From: JACDAN01 sp036554945
Lineage (GTDB): Bacteria; Actinomycetota; Thermoleophilia; Gaiellales; Gaiellaceae
Direction of reading: 5' to 3'
DNA: 64,000 nt
Assembly (NCBI GenBank): GCA_036554945.1
Contig: DATBMH010000034.1
Coordinates: forward strand, 1 to 64,000
Shown here: piece after piece, positions 61,645 to 64,000 of the stretch
Numbering within the stretch: the first letter of the stretch is position 1
Layout: each line of letters opens with the position of its first letter
Notes under the pieces: generated by a model
Database searches by the model: none
What the model was told of the DNA's origin: nothing
Seen by the model: only the letters and a program-made list of their open reading frames with translations
Made by a program: the position numbers and the translations under genes

Positions 61645-63095
61645 GCAGCCGCTTCGAAGACGGGCTCGGGCGCCTCGTCCGTCTCCTCGACCGGCGTTTC
61701 GAGCTCGCTGCGCCTGATCAGCGTGAGCGCGACCAGGATCCCGACGCCCGCGACGACGGCGCCCCAGATGAACGCCGCCTCGAACCCCTCGGTGAGGGCG
61801 TTCGGCAGGGCGGTCCCCGAGGCGACCGAGTCGCTCGTGGTCGAGGTTGCGATCGCCGAGAGCGCGGCGATGCCGAGTGCGCCGCCGATCTGCTGCGACG
61901 TGTTGAACAACCCGGACGCGAGGCCGGCCTCGGAGGCGCGGACGCCCGCGAGCGCCGCGATCGAGATCGGCACGAACGAGAAGCCGAGCCCGGCGGCGAT
62001 CACGAGGAAGCCGGGAAGGAGGTCGCCTGCGTACGAACCGCCGACCGACACCTGCGTGAAGTACACGAGCCCGATCGTCAGCAGCGCCATCCCGGCGGTG
62101 ATCACCGGCTTGACGCCGACCCGGTTGACGAGCTGCGCCGCCACGCCCGACCACACGATCGCCGTCGCGGCCACGGCGAGGTAGGCGACCCCGGTCCGCA
62201 TCGGCGAGTACGTCAGCACCTGCTGCATGTACAGCGTCAGCATCAGGAACATCGAGAACGTCACCGTGCCGAGGATCAGCCCGCTGATGTTCGCCGCGGT
62301 CAGCGTCCGTACCCGGAAGATCGAGAACGGGACGAGCGGCTCCTTGGCGCGAAGCTCCCAGCCGACGAAGGCGGCGAGCAGCACGCCGGCGCCCGCGAAC
62401 AGGCCGATGGTCTCCGGCGAGGTCCAGCCGTAGTCGTTCGCCTGGGTGATCGCGAAGACGAGCGTGATCAGCCCGGCCGTCGAGAGCACGGCGCCCGCCG
62501 CGTCGAAGCTCTTGACGTGCGCGCCTCGGCTCTCGCCGAGCAGCACCGGTGTGAGGGCCAGCGCAGCCAGCCCGACCGGAACGTTGATGTAGAAGATCCA
62601 CTCCCAGCTGAGGAGATCCGTGAGGATCCCGCCCAGCAGCACGCCGGCGACCGCGCCGAACGCGCCGACGCCGCCCCAGACGCCGAGAGCGGCGTTCCGC
62701 TCGCGGCCTTCCGAGAAGGTCGTCATGAGAATCGCCAGGGCGGCGGGCGTGACGATCGCCGCGCCGAGCCCCTGGAACGCGCGGGCGAGGATCAGCGACT
62801 CCTCGTTCCACGCGAGGCCCGAGAGCAGCGAGCCCGCGCTGAAGACGATGAGCCCGACGACGAAGATCCGTCGCCGCCCGAGCAGGTCGGCGGCCCGGCC
62901 GCCGAGGAGCAGGAAGCCTCCGAAGAGCAGTGCGTAGGCGCTGATCACCCACTGGAGGTTCTCCTGCGAGAAACCGAGATCGGCCTGGATCGAGGGGAGC
63001 GCGACGTTCACGATCGCGATGTCCAGGACGACCATGAACTGCACGGTGGCGAGCAGCGCGAGCGCCCACCACTTGCGCTGGGTCGTTTCGACCAT
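61641..63095 (-). CDS. DHA2-family (14-TM) MFS drug exporter
   Basis: A 484-residue exporter of the EmrB/QacA type with 14 predicted helices. Motifs: LDIAIVNVALPSIQADLGF in helix 1, GGRAADLLGRRRIFVVG in the 2-3 loop and the DHA2 motif GAALGIAALS-like segment GGALGIAALSAI near the end. The ATG at 63095 follows AAAGGAC. It is divergent from an HxlR regulator, probably its repressor, and its -35 box lies in a palindrome. The acidic tail ends EPVFEAAA. Confidence 0.9.
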   Translation of the reverse strand: MVETTQRKWWALALLATVQFMVVLDIAIVNVALPSIQADLGFSQENLQWVISAYALLFGGFLLLGGRAADLLGRRRIFVVGLIVFSAGSLLSGLAWNEESLILARAFQGLGAAIVTPAALAILMTTFSEGRERNAALGVWGGVGAFGAVAGVLLGGILTDLLSWEWIFYINVPVGLAALALTPVLLGESRGAHVKSFDAAGAVLSTAGLITLVFAITQANDYGWTSPETIGLFAGAGVLLAAFVGWELRAKEPLVPFSIFRVRTLTAANISGLILGTVTFSMFLMLTLYMQQVLTYSPMRTGVAYLAVAATAIVWSGVAAQLVNRVGVKPVITAGMALLTIGLVYFTQVSVGGSYAGDLLPGFLVIAAGLGFSFVPISIAALAGVRASEAGLASGLFNTSQQIGGALGIAALSAIATSTTSDSVASGTALPNALTEGFEAAFIWGAVVAGVGILVALTLIRRSELETPVEETDEAPEPVFEAAA

Positions 63096-63171
63096 CAGAG
63101 CGTCCTTTCTGTTGCCGTCATGTAGCTGGAAGACGAACGGCGTTCTTGAGAATCGACAGTCACGGCTTGCG

Positions 63172-63202
63172 AACCTACAGTTTCTACTTGCTTTTTGCAA
63201 GT
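63172..63202 (-). promoter_or_regulatory. MFS promoter with candidate HxlR operator
   Basis: A 17-base inverted repeat ACTTGC, TTTTT, GCAAGT lies at 63186-63202. On the minus strand it contains TTGCAA (63200-63195), which with a 17-base spacer and the extended -10 TGTAGGTT (63179-63172) makes a strong promoter for the exporter. A repressor bound to the palindrome would cover the -35. Confidence 0.55.
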
Positions 63203-63231
63203 CACTTCTGCTGAAACGCAAGAGAGCGCGC

Positions 63232-63237
63232 TATACT
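63232..63237 (+). promoter_or_regulatory. -10 element of the HxlR gene
   Basis: TATACT lies 9 bases before the ATG at 63247; an SD-like GAGGA overlaps the start region. Confidence 0.45.
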
Positions 63238-63246
63238 TCCCGAGGA

Positions 63247-63918
63247 ATGGCGAAGCACTACGGCCAGTACTGCCCGGTGGCTCATGCACTCGAGCTGATC
63301 GGTGAGCGCTGGTCGCTCCTCGTTGTCCGGGAGCTCCTCGGCGGGCCGAAGCGCTACACGGACCTCGCCGGCGCGCTCCCCGGGATCGGCACGAACATCC
63401 TCGCGAACCGCCTCCGCGACCTCGAGGCCGCGGGCGTGATCGAGAAGCGGCGGCTTCCACCGCCGGCCGCGGCCAGCGTCTACGAGCTCACGGCCTACGG
63501 CCAAGAGCTCCGCGAGCCGCTCTACGCGCTGGGGCGCTGGGGCGCGAGATCGCTCGGGCCGCCCACCGCATCGGACTCACTCGCGCCCGGCTGGCTCGTC
63601 AACGCGGTCCGTGCGACGTGCACCACCTGCTCCACGGACAAGGTCTACGAGCTCCGCGTCGACGACGAGAGCGTCACGGCTCGCTTCGAGGACGACGAGC
63701 TGGTCGTGGACGTCGGCCGCTCCGAGGCGGCGGACGTCGTGATCGAGACCGACCCGGCGACGCTCTTCTGCATCGCCGCGGGGGAGATCCCGATTCGCGA
63801 TGCGGTCGCGGAGAAGCGGGTGACGGTCACCGGCAGCCGCAAGGACGCCGAGCACTTCCTCTCGCTCTTCAGCTTCGACGACCGCGGCAGCCGGTCACGC
63901 CTGGTCGAGCACGTCTGA
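63247..63918 (+). CDS. HxlR-family regulator with C-terminal SCP2-like domain
   Basis: A 223-residue protein. Residues 1-105 are a winged helix of the HxlR/MarR type (CPVAHALELIGERWSLLVVRELLGGPKRYTDL and LANRLRDLEAAGVIEKRR). The C-terminal part from about residue 125 resembles an SCP2/sterol-carrier fold (VYELRVDDESVTARFED, VVIETDPATLFCIAAGEIPIRDAV, VTGSRKDAEHFLSLF), which may bind a hydrophobic ligand. It is divergent from a DHA2 exporter, the classic layout of ligand-induced efflux. Confidence 0.87.
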   Translation: MAKHYGQYCPVAHALELIGERWSLLVVRELLGGPKRYTDLAGALPGIGTNILANRLRDLEAAGVIEKRRLPPPAAASVYELTAYGQELREPLYALGRWGARSLGPPTASDSLAPGWLVNAVRATCTTCSTDKVYELRVDDESVTARFEDDELVVDVGRSEAADVVIETDPATLFCIAAGEIPIRDAVAEKRVTVTGSRKDAEHFLSLFSFDDRGSRSRLVEHV

Positions 63919-64000
63919 GAGCTGCTCGACGTAGTCGCCGTCCCAGCGCTCGCCCTCCTCGGTGAGCGGCTCGCCGGGCGCCCGAAGCTGCAGCGCGGCC
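63895..64000 (-). CDS. C-terminal end of an unidentified protein (partial)
   Basis: The last 34 codons of a minus-strand ORF that runs off the window edge, including PGEPLTEEGERWDGDYVEQLSD. It overlaps the 3' end of the HxlR gene by 24 bases. The Asp/Glu/Trp-rich tail looks like real protein, but the fragment is too short to identify. Confidence 0.4.
   Translation of the reverse strand, partial: AALQLRAPGEPLTEEGERWDGDYVEQLSDVLDQA

Overview
The window is a gene-dense stretch of roughly 70% GC chromosome from a high-GC Gram-positive bacterium. The evidence for this is GTG/TTG-rich starts, NTGA-coupled operons, two type I glutamine synthetases, a SUF operon, TatA/TatC, a DipZ-like protein and a CuA-type terminal oxidase. 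Paralogue content and many leaderless genes suggest a deep-branching actinobacterium, perhaps Thermoleophilia (inference). I see no phage, IS element, CRISPR or rRNA. No gap without a gene exceeds 300 bases; the largest are 1649-1932, 13568-13817 and 46918-47108, and each holds regulatory or repeat sequence.

Layout: (1) 1-9.1 kb: glnA (minus), a divergent six-gene overlapping operon (ABC-2 exporter, tandem GNAT, methyltransferase, two MFS exporters), then a second glnA. Both glnA genes carry the same 5' attenuator-like leader. (2) 9.2-11.6 kb: a PRC-barrel protein, then a HisKA_2 sensor kinase and an ANTAR antiterminator response regulator. (3) 11.7-14.4 kb: an ABC-F ATPase behind a leader peptide and terminator, plus an O-methyltransferase. 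(4) 14.5-24.7 kb: SufS-SufU-Rieske, then a methyltransferase, a cytochrome c/Cys-rich fusion, DipZ and sufC-sufB-VOC-VOC-sufD, all but the cytochrome on the minus strand. (5) 24.8-28.7 kb: tatA, tatC, adenosine deaminase, a TPR protein, a STAS protein and a dihaem cytochrome c. (6) 28.7-33.6 kb: the cytochrome oxidase operon ctaC-ctaD-ctaE with three copies of a Usp-like domain interleaved. (7) 33.7-37.2 kb: a small membrane protein, a histidine kinase, an M23 peptidase, SOD, tRNA-Lys and an RDD protein. (8) 37.3-50.1 kb: a secreted SGNH-like protein, a UDP-amino-sugar (WecB/WbpA/WbpB/WbpD-like) operon, a subtilisin-like protease with a SpoIID protein, a Ser/Thr kinase and dTDP-rhamnose genes. 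(9) 50.2-64 kb: Hsp20-Lon, an M23 peptidase, Fur-family regulator/ZIP, a LuxR-type regulator, methyltransferases, TauE-like half-permeases, OtsB, and a DHA2 exporter divergent from an HxlR regulator.

The most interesting candidate system is nitrogen control by antitermination. Both glnA leaders can form either a 5-bp hairpin with a six-base AAYGGA loop or a U-tailed terminator, and the two share the GCCTC strand. A HisKA_2/ANTAR two-component pair of the kind that controls such switches lies about 0.5 kb past the second glnA. The first GlnA has Phe in place of the usual adenylylation Tyr, so transcriptional control may replace covalent control. Other notable signals are a leader-peptide attenuator before the ABC-F gene, widespread leaderless promoters (TANNNT then 6-7 bases then start codon) including a divergent pair whose -10 boxes overlap, five convergent gene pairs sharing a palindromic CTAG stop, and two probable CTG start codons.
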